From Streptomyces sp. ISL-96 (GTDB lineage Bacteria; Actinomycetota; Actinomycetes; Streptomycetales; Streptomycetaceae), in NCBI RefSeq assembly GCF_018614035.1, contig NZ_JAGGPA010000006.1:186001-250000 (forward strand): a DNA stretch of 64,000 nt. Direction: 5' to 3'. The first letter of the stretch is position 1; each line of letters begins with the position of its first letter. Under the pieces are notes generated by a model. The model had not been told where the DNA came from and did not search any database. It was given only the letters and a program-made list of their open reading frames with translations. Positions 16,669-24,216 of this stretch are shown piece by piece. The position numbers were made by a program, and so were the translations under genes.

Positions 16669-17417
16669 TTCACTCCGTGGCTTCTCGCCATCAGACCATT
16701 GCGGACGACCTCCGGAGCCAGATCTCGGAGGGCCTGATCAAGGCCGGCGAACGCCTCCCCTCCGAGGCTCAGCTCGCCGATCGCTACACCGTCAGCAAGC
16801 CGACGCTGCGGAGTGCCCTGGCGATACTGCAGGGCGAGGGACTGGTGGAGAAGGTCCACGGCCGGGGGAACTTCATCCTTCCCGCTCTGCACCGGGTGAC
16901 CTACGTCGGAGGCGGGCTGTCGATCGACGCGCGGGCCGCCACCAACGCCGCCCTGAGTGTCAGCATCCGCACAGCGAACGTGAAGGCGGAGGGGCACTTG
17001 AGTGCCCTTCTGCGGGTTTCTGCGGGTGCTTTGTTGGCCGAGTACGTCTGCCTCACCCAGGAGGGGAGTACGCCGCACAGCCTGGCCCGCGTTTACGTGC
17101 CTCAGGACCTGGTCCCGGCGGACGCTCAGGAGCCCAGTGCAACACCGTGGGGTGACGACCTGGCCGCGTGGCTGGCGGGGCCCCGCCCTCCGCTCGCCGA
17201 GGTCAGGGAGAAGGTCACCGCCCGCCTCCCTACGCCGGAGGAGGCACGGACCCTCCGCATCAGCACCGCCTTGGCCGTCCTCGCCATCGAGCGAGTGACC
17301 ACCGACAGTTCTGGCCGCGTGGTCGAGGCAGCGCTCCTGGTTCTGCCGGGGGACCGCGCGGATGCCCTGTTCACCACTATCTGCACCACGACCGACGAGA
17401 GGGGGACAAACGGATGA
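16665..17417 (+). CDS. GntR-family (UTRA) regulator within the small-gene operon
   Basis: A 250-residue regulator. The winged HTH contains LPSEAQLADRYTVSKPTLRS and HGRGNFI near residues 24-65. It is followed by a short-form UTRA domain ending in VEAALLVLPGDRADALF. It is the third GntR protein on the element, and unlike the others sits inside an operon, coupled at both ends (GTGA at 16665, ATGA at 17414). The GTG 16665 was chosen for this coupling and a GAGG site; GTG 16677 is an alternative. Confidence 0.85.
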   Translation: MIHSVASRHQTIADDLRSQISEGLIKAGERLPSEAQLADRYTVSKPTLRSALAILQGEGLVEKVHGRGNFILPALHRVTYVGGGLSIDARAATNAALSVSIRTANVKAEGHLSALLRVSAGALLAEYVCLTQEGSTPHSLARVYVPQDLVPADAQEPSATPWGDDLAAWLAGPRPPLAEVREKVTARLPTPEEARTLRISTALAVLAIERVTTDSSGRVVEAALLVLPGDRADALFTTICTTTDERGTNG

Positions 17418-17761
17418 CGCACCACGACGAACTGCGGCTCCTGCCCTGGGAAGGTCCCGAGGGCAAGCCGTGCTTCTTGAGCGCCGACGACAGCAGCGGC
17501 TACCTGTCCAGGCTGGCCGACAACACCGAAGCGGTCCAGCTTGGGTTGGGAGCCGACCTCCTGAAGAGTGCGTCGGAAGTGCTGTCCGACTCGACGTCGA
17601 CATCCGTCGACCTCAGGGCCCTGGCGGGTGCTCTGACCTCAGCACTTCGGGATGTGCTTCGTGTGGCCGAGAGCCGCGGCCACCGCTTGTCGCCCGCGGC
17701 CGGTGCCGTCCAGGGCGACGACGAGGATGGCCCCCGCCTGCCGGCGGCAGCATTCGGCTGA
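17414..17761 (+). CDS. Hypothetical protein, last of the small-gene operon
   Basis: A 115-residue acidic protein. It starts in a conserved-looking segment (RLLPWEGPEGKPCFLSADD), then has a helical middle (DLLKSASEVLSDSTSTSVDL) and an Ala/Gly/Pro-rich tail. The ATG overlaps the GntR stop. Proteins with the LLPWxGxxGKPCxL opening are, as I recall, frequent next to GntR genes in Streptomyces, but no function is known. A strong terminator follows 20 nt after the stop. Confidence 0.75.
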   Translation: MTHHDELRLLPWEGPEGKPCFLSADDSSGYLSRLADNTEAVQLGLGADLLKSASEVLSDSTSTSVDLRALAGALTSALRDVLRVAESRGHRLSPAAGAVQGDDEDGPRLPAAAFG

Positions 17762-17781
17762 GGCCTGCGGCGAGCCGACGC

Positions 17782-17819
17782 GAGGCCCGGGTTCCCGAGA
17801 GATCGGGAACCCGGGCCTC
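17782..17819. terminator. Strong bidirectional terminator
   Basis: A perfect 17-bp stem (GAGGCCCGGGTTCCCGA and its complement) with a GAGA loop sits between the convergent small-gene operon and the FkbM methyltransferase. Confidence 0.88.
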
Positions 17820-17825
17820 CTCGCG

Positions 17826-18749
17826 TCAGGGCAGAATCTCGGCGTCGACCTTGGAAAAGATCAGATCGGTCTCGCCGGTGATCGGCCCGACCTGGCGAGC
17901 TGGGATGCGCGGAGCGCCGCGCTGTGCCGCCACGTAGCTGTCCGGGGTGTACTCGTTGACGAGGCGGTACGGGTGGAAGCCGTGCGCCCGCATCGTTTCC
18001 ATCAGCTCGTCGACCGAGTCCCCGAGCATCGCCATCCGCTGCGGGGTCACTTCCACCGTGATCTCGGCGTCGGGCCGAAGCTCGTCGAGCATGGGCGCCA
18101 TCCCTCGCACCACGCTCCCCTCCGCCCCTTCCACGTCGATCTTGATGACGCGGGCACGGGCGATCTCCTCCGGATCGAGGAGGTCGGGCAGGGGAACGGC
18201 CTCGACCTCGAAGGTCGACTCAGCCGGCCCTTCGTACGGGACGATGCTGTTGGCCCCCAGGTTGTCGGAACTGGCGAGCACGAAGGTGAGGCGCTTCCTG
18301 ACGTCCGAGACGGCTCCGTTGATCGCGCGGACGTTGTCGGCTCCGTTAAGGGCGACATGCTGCAGGATCCGCCGATGGAACACCGGCGACGCCTCGACCG
18401 CGACGACCTGGCCCTCGTCACCGACGAGCCTCGAAGCCAGCAGGCTGTAGTAACCGATGTTCGCGCCGACATCGACATACGTATCCCCGCGCCGCAGCCG
18501 TCGCTTCAGCCAGCTGGTCATGTGCGGCTCCCAGACGCCGAACATGTAGAGGTAGCGCTGGATGAGGTCCTGCGTGTCGACCGCGAACCGGGCGCCGAAC
18601 TCGACCTCGGTGACACGTTGACGTGGGTGTTCATGCAGGTAAGGGTTCAGGTATCGGCTGGCCAGCAGACGCTTGCCGATGACCCCAGGCGCATCACGGA
18701 CGTACCGCCGGCCAAGGGTGACCAGGACCTCTGACGCTTGGGTACTCAT
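17826..18749 (-). CDS. FkbM-family SAM-dependent methyltransferase
   Basis: A 307-residue class I methyltransferase of the FkbM type, which O-methylates sugars or small molecules. The SAM-binding glycine loop is YVDVGANIGYYSLLASRL (about residues 90-107). VVAVEASP marks the acidic residue after strand 2, and IKIDVEGAE is the FkbM-typical motif near 199-207. No signal or membrane segment is seen. It is cargo on the element and, together with the glycosyltransferase at 14109, suggests modification of a surface glycan or metabolite, although the two are not in one operon. It has its own transcription unit on the minus strand. Confidence 0.88.
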   Translation of the reverse strand: MSTQASEVLVTLGRRYVRDAPGVIGKRLLASRYLNPYLHEHPRQRVTEVEFGARFAVDTQDLIQRYLYMFGVWEPHMTSWLKRRLRRGDTYVDVGANIGYYSLLASRLVGDEGQVVAVEASPVFHRRILQHVALNGADNVRAINGAVSDVRKRLTFVLASSDNLGANSIVPYEGPAESTFEVEAVPLPDLLDPEEIARARVIKIDVEGAEGSVVRGMAPMLDELRPDAEITVEVTPQRMAMLGDSVDELMETMRAHGFHPYRLVNEYTPDSYVAAQRGAPRIPARQVGPITGETDLIFSKVDAEILP

Positions 18750-18974
18750 CCGCTCGCCTCTCCGCAGGGTTCACCGGAACGGTAACGCTCAGCGCGGCTT
18801 CGTTCACTTCAAGCAGCAGCGGATGTCTGCCGGTTTGGGCAGCAGTTGGCGATCTTGAAGGCCGTGGTTGTTCACGAGAAATGACGTCAGTTCCTGGTCG
18901 CGGTGGCTGACAGACCGCGGCTTGCCCCCCCCCGCCGGGGGAGGGGCGCTGATCGGCTGCCATATTCTTCTGCC

Positions 18975-19277
18975 ATGGCGAACTGGCGGCGGTCTCTGGG
19001 CGATGCCTTCTGGACCCTGGACCGGTCCCTGGGTGGGCAACGGCGTCCGACTCGAATCCAGAAATGGGTGGCCCGACACCCGATCGGCACCGGTCTCTGC
19101 GTGGCCGTTCCCTTCACGCTCTTCTTCTTGATGCTGTTGCGTGAGGAGGAACCCGACGACCCCCTGTTCGCTGTGGCCTTCGGGCTGGCTCTGGGCCTTG
19201 TCTTCGCCCTCACTGCTGTCTCAGAGCACCTCCGGCAGCGCCGACTCAAGCGTCTGGGGATATGGGACGGATCCTGA
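18975..19277 (+). CDS. Small two-helix membrane protein
   Basis: A 100-residue protein. A basic N-terminus (NWRRSLGDAF, RRPTRIQKWVARHP) is followed by two membrane helices (GLCVAVPFTLFFLMLL and LFAVAFGLALGLVFALTAV) joined by an acidic turn EEEPDDP. The ATG at 18975 was preferred to an upstream start that would add a Pro/Arg-rich stretch. No family is recognised. Of the flanks, 18750-18974 contains no gene, and 19278-19661 contains only the hairpin at 19462-19502. Confidence 0.62.
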   Translation: MANWRRSLGDAFWTLDRSLGGQRRPTRIQKWVARHPIGTGLCVAVPFTLFFLMLLREEEPDDPLFAVAFGLALGLVFALTAVSEHLRQRRLKRLGIWDGS

Positions 19278-19461
19278 GCAGGGCCAGGAGTGGCGCGGGC
19301 GGAGACTTGGGAGAGCAGGAAGAGGGTGGGGATGTCACGAAATCCGAGGGCCGAGTTCTTCGATGGTCCGGTTTGGATGTGCTTGAGCATCGTTCTATGG
19401 GTGGACAGCAGCCAGTAGCGGCACTGCCCCCTGGCTGGGGGTTGCCGCGGCGCTCCTTCTG

Positions 19462-19502
19462 GGGTTCTGGCTCACTTTCCGGCGGAAAGTGAGCCAGAAC
19501 CC
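19462..19502. terminator. 19-bp hairpin, probable terminator
   Basis: GGGTTCTGGCTCACTTTCC pairs perfectly with its complement around a GGC loop. It lies between two hypothetical genes on the plus strand and would terminate the first. The length and perfection are also compatible with an operator. Confidence 0.6.
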
Positions 19503-19661
19503 AAACCCGTGAACAACTGACGGCACTACTCGTGAATAAAGCCACTCAGCGCCATGCCCGTGCCGCGGCCCTTCGCGAAGGGGGGCCTCCATCGCTCTGG
19601 TCTCTTCACGGAGGACATGTCACTCTGCCGCCGACGTGTACCGGTAGACGAGGAGACGGCC

Positions 19662-20168
19662 ATGACCACGCCCAATGGCACCGCCCAGTCCGAGGTCACC
19701 AAGGTTCAGGAAGGCGCGGGAACCGCGGAGGAAGCGCTCCGTGCCCGCCATGCCGCCCGAGCACGGAGCGCCGTGGACCGCGCACTGGCAGCCTGCCGCC
19801 ATGCTGGCGTCCATGACAGCCAGGCCAAGCTCGTGCCCAATAGCCCGGAGTCGAAGGCTGCCCACGCCGTACGTCTGTCGAGTGAGGCAGTAGAAGCGCT
19901 CGCCAAGAGCGCCCCGGACCCGGCGGCTGACGCGCGATGTGCACGGAACGCCGCTGCTACGGCCACCGTCGCCGCTCAGGTGGCCCAGGCCCATGACGGA
20001 AGCAGCGAGCGCGCCGAGGCGGCCTACCGCGCCGCACTCCAAGCGTCCATGGACGCTGCCGCAGCCGCGGGGGGCCAGGGCTTGGGTCGGGACGAGGAGC
20101 TGAACGCGAAGGCGGAAGCCGCCGAGGCAGCGGCCGTCACCGCAGCCAGGGCAGCGGGCTGGTTGTAG
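19662..20168 (+). CDS. Ala-rich helical hypothetical protein
   Basis: A 168-residue protein, about one third alanine, predicted to be almost entirely helical (for example ATATVAAQVAQAHDGSSERA and AKAEAAEAAAVTAARAAG). It lacks hydrophobic membrane segments and may form a coiled coil. The ATG 19662 has an AGGAG ribosome site; an earlier in-frame start would add 36 less coding-like residues. No function can be given. Confidence 0.65.
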   Translation: MTTPNGTAQSEVTKVQEGAGTAEEALRARHAARARSAVDRALAACRHAGVHDSQAKLVPNSPESKAAHAVRLSSEAVEALAKSAPDPAADARCARNAAATATVAAQVAQAHDGSSERAEAAYRAALQASMDAAAAAGGQGLGRDEELNAKAEAAEAAAVTAARAAGWL

Positions 20169-20230
20169 AGGCACACGGTCACCCTCCGGCGGTCGGCGAA
20201 TGGCTTGACCGCCGCAGGGTGCCGCACTGC

Positions 20231-21472
20231 TCAGCGGGTGCCAGGAACGGCTGACAGGTCCTGGTCGAAGGGCAGATCAAGCATCCGGATCGCGTTGCCC
20301 CGTAGGAGCTTGTACGTGACGTCGTCGGGAAGGCCGGCGACATGCTCCGCCGCCACCTGTTTCGTGTTCGGCCACGTCGAGTCGACGTGCGGGTAGTCGG
20401 TCTCGAAGGTGGCGTTGTTGACTCCGACGGTCTCGATCGCCTCGATGCCGTGCTTGTCGCGGAAGAAACAGCAGAAGATCTGGCGGTAGTAGTACGTGGA
20501 CGGCGGCTCCGGGATCAGGTCCTTCACTCCGCCCCAAGCCCGGTGCTCCTCCCACACGTCGTCGGCGCGCTCCAGGGCGTACGGGATCCAGCCCATCTGG
20601 CCCTCGCTGTACGCCAGCTTCAGCCGCGGGAACTTCACGAGCACGCCGCTGAAGAGGAAGTCCATCATCGACGCCATCGCGTTGTTGAAGCTGAGCGCGG
20701 CCTGGACGGCAGGGGGTGCGTCCGGGGACGCGGCGGGCATCTGCGACGACGAGCCGATGTGCATGTTGACGACGGTCCCCGTCTCCTCACAGGCGGCGAA
20801 GAACGGGTCCCAGTAGCCGGAGTGGATGGAAGGCAGCCCCAGGTACGTCGGAATCTCAGAGAAGGTCACCGCCCGGACGCCACGGGCTGCGTTTCGCCTG
20901 ATCTCCGCCACCGCCAAGTCGATGTCCCAGAGAGGAATCAGGCACAGCGGGATCAGCCGGCCACCGCTGTCACCGCACCACTCCTCCACCATCCAGTCGT
21001 TGTATGCGCGGACGCACGCGAGCCCGACCTCCTTGTCCTTGGCCTCCGCGAAGGTCTGCCCGCAGAACCGGGGGAAGGTGGGGAAGCAGAGCGACGCCTC
21101 CACATGGTTGAGGTCCATGTCGGCCAGGCGCGCCTTCGGGTCCCAGCAGCCTCGTCGCATCTGCTCCCGGGTGATGCCGTCGAGTGTCATCTCGTCCCGC
21201 GAGAAGCCGACTGCGGCGATGATCCGCTTGTACGGGAAGACCTCTCCCTCGTACCGCCACCAGTCGGTGAGCTGGCCGTCCGGATCGGTCGTGAACCGGT
21301 ACTTCCCGCCGATGTACTGCAGGTCGCCAATGCCTGCGGTGAAAGGCTTCGGGCCCTTGTCCCGGTACTTGCTCGGGAGCCAGGTCTCGAAGAGGTGTGC
21401 GGGCTCGATCACGTGATCGTCCACGCTGATCACCTTCGGGAGATCCATGGTGCCGCTGTCGTCGGTAGCCAC
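20231..21472 (-). CDS. Amidohydrolase (ACMSD-like, TIM barrel)
   Basis: A 413-residue amidohydrolase_2-type enzyme, related to ACMSD-like decarboxylases and hydrolases that act on ring-derived or carboxylated substrates. The metal-binding start is VISVDDHVIEP (D-x-H form). Later motifs are NMHIGSSSQ (His), LKLAYSEGQMGW and the C-terminal FETDYPHVDSTWP, which carries the catalytic Asp of this group. Length fits the family. The start is ATG 21472 (ATDDSG...); ATG 21448 is possible. It is divergent from a DoxX gene across palindromic operators, and resembles catabolic clusters in actinobacteria. The substrate is unknown. Confidence 0.87.
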   Translation of the reverse strand: MATDDSGTMDLPKVISVDDHVIEPAHLFETWLPSKYRDKGPKPFTAGIGDLQYIGGKYRFTTDPDGQLTDWWRYEGEVFPYKRIIAAVGFSRDEMTLDGITREQMRRGCWDPKARLADMDLNHVEASLCFPTFPRFCGQTFAEAKDKEVGLACVRAYNDWMVEEWCGDSGGRLIPLCLIPLWDIDLAVAEIRRNAARGVRAVTFSEIPTYLGLPSIHSGYWDPFFAACEETGTVVNMHIGSSSQMPAASPDAPPAVQAALSFNNAMASMMDFLFSGVLVKFPRLKLAYSEGQMGWIPYALERADDVWEEHRAWGGVKDLIPEPPSTYYYRQIFCCFFRDKHGIEAIETVGVNNATFETDYPHVDSTWPNTKQVAAEHVAGLPDDVTYKLLRGNAIRMLDLPFDQDLSAVPGTR

Positions 21473-21510
21473 GTCGCTTACCCCCTGCTGACTGTCGGTC
21501 CCCCGACACG

Positions 21511-21531
21511 AATCTGACGATCCATCAGATT
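21511..21531. promoter_or_regulatory. TetR-type palindrome upstream of the amidohydrolase
   Basis: AATCTGA and TCAGATT form a perfect 7-bp inverted repeat around CGATCCA. The core CTGACNNNNNNTCAG shape and the divergent promoter position suggest a TetR-family operator. No TetR gene is in the element. Confidence 0.6.
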
Positions 21532-21600
21532 GAGGTTATGGGGTCGCTCGTCGGGCGGCAAGGTCGACGGGCGACGGACCCCTTGCGGCATAACCCCACT

Positions 21601-21633
21601 TCCGCTGAACTGACGCCCCGTCAGTTCAGCGGA
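21601..21633. promoter_or_regulatory. 15-bp palindrome upstream of the DoxX gene
   Basis: TCCGCTGAACTGACG pairs perfectly with CGTCAGTTCAGCGGA around CCC. It ends 15 nt before the DoxX start and overlaps its likely leader. The CTGACG...CGTCAG core is shared in part with the palindrome at 21511, so one regulator may bind both. Confidence 0.65.
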
Positions 21634-21648
21634 GTGGAGGGACCCAGG

Positions 21649-22098
21649 ATGCAGACCATCTGGCTCGGTGGCGCCGAGTGGATCGCGGTTCTCCGGATCG
21701 GCCTCGGCCTGTGGTGGCTGGAGAGCTGGCGCCACAAGGACAAGAGGGACTGGTTCACTGGCGGCGGCATCAACTGGGCGGCCGGGGTGGCAGCCAAGCA
21801 CCGGTGGGGCTTTGTCCGCCAGGGATTCGACCGAACAGTGAAGCCGTACCCGCGCCTGATGGCCTACCTCGTCGCGTACGCCGAGCTGGCACTCGGCCTG
21901 GGGCTCATCGTCGGGTTCCTGACCCCGATCGCACTGATAGCCGGCCTCATCCTCAACCTGATCTACCTAGTGCTGATGATCCACGACTGGGCGGAGCAGG
22001 GCCAAAACCTCATGATGGCTCTCATCTCGGCCGTCGCGCTCGTCACCCTCTCTTGGCAGACCTGGTCGATCGACAGCGCAATCGGGCTGTGGTTGTAG
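21649..22098 (+). CDS. DoxX-family membrane protein
   Basis: A 149-residue integral membrane protein of the DoxX type with four hydrophobic segments. These include IAVLRIGLGLWWLESW, MAYLVAYAELALGLGLIVGF and LIAGLILNLIYLVLMI. DoxX relatives serve as quinone-linked subunits or membrane components in redox and catabolic systems. The ATG 21649 has a GGAGGG site at good distance. It is divergent from the amidohydrolase and probably co-regulated through the palindromes between them. Confidence 0.85.
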   Translation: MQTIWLGGAEWIAVLRIGLGLWWLESWRHKDKRDWFTGGGINWAAGVAAKHRWGFVRQGFDRTVKPYPRLMAYLVAYAELALGLGLIVGFLTPIALIAGLILNLIYLVLMIHDWAEQGQNLMMALISAVALVTLSWQTWSIDSAIGLWL

Positions 22099-22159
22099 CA
22101 CCGCTCACAGCTCGGAAGTCTCGACGACCACCGTGACCGGTCTCACCAGCGGAGTACCA

Positions 22160-22258
22160 GGCTGAAACATGGGGGTGTCACAGCGGTCACGGCGTCACAG
22201 AACCCTATGACCTGCGTGAACGTCACCACGTCGACTGTGACACTCCCATGTTTCAGCC
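22160..22258. repeat. 23-bp inverted repeat with 53-nt spacer
   Basis: The arms are 22160-22182 and 22236-22258 (GGCTGAAACATGGG... and ...CCCATGTTTCAGCC). They match at 22 of 23 positions. The spacer has further GTCAC repeats. It lies in the gap 22099-22318, which holds no gene. The spacing is too wide for a simple terminator. It may be a looping operator, a replication- or transfer-related site, or a non-coding RNA structure. Confidence 0.75.
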
Positions 22259-22307
22259 ATGTCTGAACCTCACGGCAAGGCGTGCCGTCCCCACTCCTAA
22301 GATCCTC

Positions 22308-22317
22308 TAGACGTCTA
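22308..22317. promoter_or_regulatory. TAGACGTCTA palindrome, GntR-type half-sites
   Basis: The site lies between a TAAGAT -10-like box (about 22298-22303) and the first ATG of the next gene. GntR-family operators often contain TCTAGAC or TAGAC half-sites, and a TCTAGAC also occurs before the GntR gene at 15624. Confidence 0.45.
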
Positions 22318-22318
22318 C

Positions 22319-22912
22319 ATGACTGCCGCGTCTGGGGGATGCATGGGAAGCGCAGAGCAGTGGGTCACAATCGCCGCCGTCTTGCTGGGCGCGATGACGA
22401 CGCACCTCACGACGTACGCGATGGAGCGGCAGCGTAAGAAGCACGAGCTGGTGACCCGCTGGGACAGCAAGAAGCTCGAAGCGTACGAGGGGTACGTCGA
22501 CAGCGTCCGGACGTGCATCTTCCTCGCCGTGCACCTCTACGAGTGCCGCGAAGGCCTCCGCGATCGCGACAAGCCCGACCAGGAGATCCTGGCGGAGATG
22601 TCCGAGGCCGGCCGCATCCGGGGCCGGGCCTTCGAGCGGATCATGCTCCTCGCTGGGGATGACGTGGTGGAAGCGGCGCACGAGCTGAACGCCGTCGCCC
22701 TCCAGGTCGACTGGCAGGCCAACGGCAAGGTCGAGGGGACACTAGAGGAATGGCGCCAGCGGAACCGCGCCGTCTTCCGGGCGATCAACAGCTTCCACGA
22801 ATCGGCGCGCGTGGATCTCGGCGTGGACGGCAGCGTCTCTGGCGAGAACCACCCCGAGCGGGACCTCCTGCTTCCCAGCGCCCGACGCGAGGGCGACAAC
22901 CGCAACGCATGA
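22319..22912 (+). CDS. Hypothetical protein with N-terminal membrane anchor
   Basis: A 197-residue protein (or 189 if ATG 22343 is used). A single hydrophobic helix near the N-terminus (VTIAAVLLGAMTTHLTTYA) is followed by a long helical cytoplasmic region rich in charged residues (EAYEGYVDSVRTCIFLAVHL, EWRQRNRAVFRAINSFHES). Similar anchored helical proteins are common as single genes in Streptomyces; their function is unknown. It is the last gene before attR. The second ATG has the better ribosome site (GGGGG), while the first would give a very short leader. Confidence 0.75.
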   Translation: MTAASGGCMGSAEQWVTIAAVLLGAMTTHLTTYAMERQRKKHELVTRWDSKKLEAYEGYVDSVRTCIFLAVHLYECREGLRDRDKPDQEILAEMSEAGRIRGRAFERIMLLAGDDVVEAAHELNAVALQVDWQANGKVEGTLEEWRQRNRAVFRAINSFHESARVDLGVDGSVSGENHPERDLLLPSARREGDNRNA

Positions 22913-22949
22913 CGCCCTCTGGGGGTGCCGGCGCCGCTCGCGTATCCCC

Positions 22950-22984
22950 GGGAGTGCCGGGGAGTGAGCGGGGAGTGGATCATG
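22950..22984 (+). repeat. Right putative integrase arm sites (GGGAGTG x3)
   Basis: GGGAGTG occurs at 22950, 22960 and 22971, spaced 10 and 11 bp, so on one face of the helix. 22960-22984 equals 2579-2603 exactly. The cluster is about 100-135 bp before the attR core. Confidence 0.6.
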
Positions 22985-23083
22985 AAAGTCGTCCTCGTCG
23001 ACACCACGCCAAACCAACGGAGACCAACGCTCTGGCCCGGGGCTTAGCCAAGTAGGGCAGGCCAGCGGGCTGTCCGTACTTTC

Positions 23084-23130
23084 TTCGGGACGAAGAGGTC
23101 GTGGGTTCAAATCCCGCCACCCCGACAGCT
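23084..23130 (+). repeat. attR core (copy of tRNA-Pro 3' half)
   Basis: The 47 bases are identical to 2464-2510. The tRNA 5' half is absent here, so no functional tRNA is made. Downstream bases remain weakly similar to those after attL (CAGGTCAG in both), consistent with an original chromosomal flank or a second related element. Confidence 0.92.
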
Positions 23131-23141
23131 AAGCAGCAGGT

Positions 23142-23177
23142 CAGAGGGCCGGTACTGATTCCAGTACCGGCCCTCTG
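23142..23177. terminator. Hairpin terminator right of attR
   Basis: A 16-bp perfect stem, CAGAGGGCCGGTACTG and its complement, closes on a 4-nt loop. It is 25 nt past the stop of the leftward integrase remnant, so it probably was that gene's terminator. Confidence 0.75.
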
Positions 23178-23202
23178 GCTTTGTGCGTGTCTATCTGCGT
23201 GA

Positions 23203-23655
23203 CTACCGCTTCGGGGGTGGCGGCGTGCCGAAGATGCCGTCCATGGCGATGGCCCCGGTCTGGATCACCGGACGGATCTCCTTCCGGTAGACCTCCTCGG
23301 TCACGGCCGTGCTGGAGTGCCCGACAAGCCGGGAGATCTCTTCGAGCGGGATACCCCGGTCCGACAAGATCGAGACGAAGGACGTCCGGGTCTCCCGAGG
23401 CGTCCACTCGTGAGGCTCGATCTCGATGCCGGGCATCTGCGCGGCCTGGGCGAGGACCTTGCGGAACTCACGCCGGACGTTCGCGGCATCCAGCTTGGTG
23501 CCCACGGCCGAGGTGAAGACGAGTCCGGTCTCCTGCCCGGCAGGCCGTCGAGGTCGGGATCGCGGCCCGGATACGCAAGGTCCAGCAGCAACTACCCTGG
23601 CCCAAGCCGCATAGACGTGTTCAAAATCCGGGGCCAAGGCCCGTTCCATGGTCAC
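23203..23655 (-). pseudogene. Second tyrosine integrase, C-terminal remnant
   Basis: Only about the last 125 residues resemble a recombinase. These run from roughly ETGLVFTSAVGTKLDAANV to the end and contain HEWTPRETRTSFVSIL (the H-x-x-R region), LVGHSSTAVTEEVYR (GH and Tyr nucleophile) and a Pro-Lys tail. The first ~40 residues of the open frame are unrelated and no ribosome site is seen, so the 5' part is lost. It lies just outside attR with its 3' end toward the att core, the standard place for an int gene. It is therefore likely the relic of another element once inserted in the same tRNA. It is a different integrase family from the one at 7595. Confidence 0.8.
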
Positions 23656-24216
23656 CCCCGTCGGGATCCTGCGTTACAGCAGCCAGGTACCGCAACCCCA
23701 GCAATCGCTCGCGTCCGGTAGCGGCCCTCCGGGGCCCGGTAGCGGCCGGAGTGGCCGTCACTGACCGATCAGGCTAGAGCTACGGATCAGATGATGCCCA
23801 CGAGTGGGGATGGTGCGCGGTCGGCTCTGGCAGGTCATCTGCTGGCCATCGACGAAGCCCGACCGTCGGTTAGGTCCCGGACGATTCTCCGGGCCGCCCC
23901 CAGACAGGCCGGGGATGCAACCATTCCTTTCAGAGCTGGAACCCCCGGAAGCCGACCGCGCGCTTGAGACCCTAAAGGCTGGCACTGACAACGGCCTTGT
24001 ACGTGATTGGCCGTTGAGCGGTGGGTGTCACCTGTTGTGCGGCCCCGCTTTGGGAGAACCGACTGTGCGCCACACGGCAGTAAACCGCCGGGTCGCGGTC
24101 TTACGCCGCCAACCGGTGAGCCGCCAGGGGCTACACTCGCCTCACTGTCGACGTGTACGCGTCAATATCGATACCTTCCGCTCCTGCGGAACGTAACAAG
24201 ACATCGGGGATACGGC
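23656..24216. other. Gene-free stretch after the integrase relic
   Basis: No gene can be supported here. It contains a 12-nt direct repeat, CCGGTAGCGGCC, at 23715 and 23736. It reads like decayed element DNA. Confidence 0.5.

Larger units (their letters stand above)
2464..23130. mobile_element. Defective AICE-type integrative element in tRNA-Pro
   Basis: The element is bounded by a perfect 47-bp direct repeat (2464-2510, 23084-23130) that begins exactly at the tRNA anticodon loop. It contains conjugation genes of the Streptomyces double-strand DNA-transfer type (TraB/FtsK translocase, SpdB-like protein, GntR repressor), an integrase fragment and cargo genes. Known AICEs of the pSAM2 type carry rep, xis and an intact int. 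None of these is visible, and a gene-fusion scar at about 8460-8500 marks where they probably stood. It is therefore likely unable to excise or replicate by itself, although att sites and arm repeats remain and a related element could mobilise it in trans. Confidence 0.88.
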
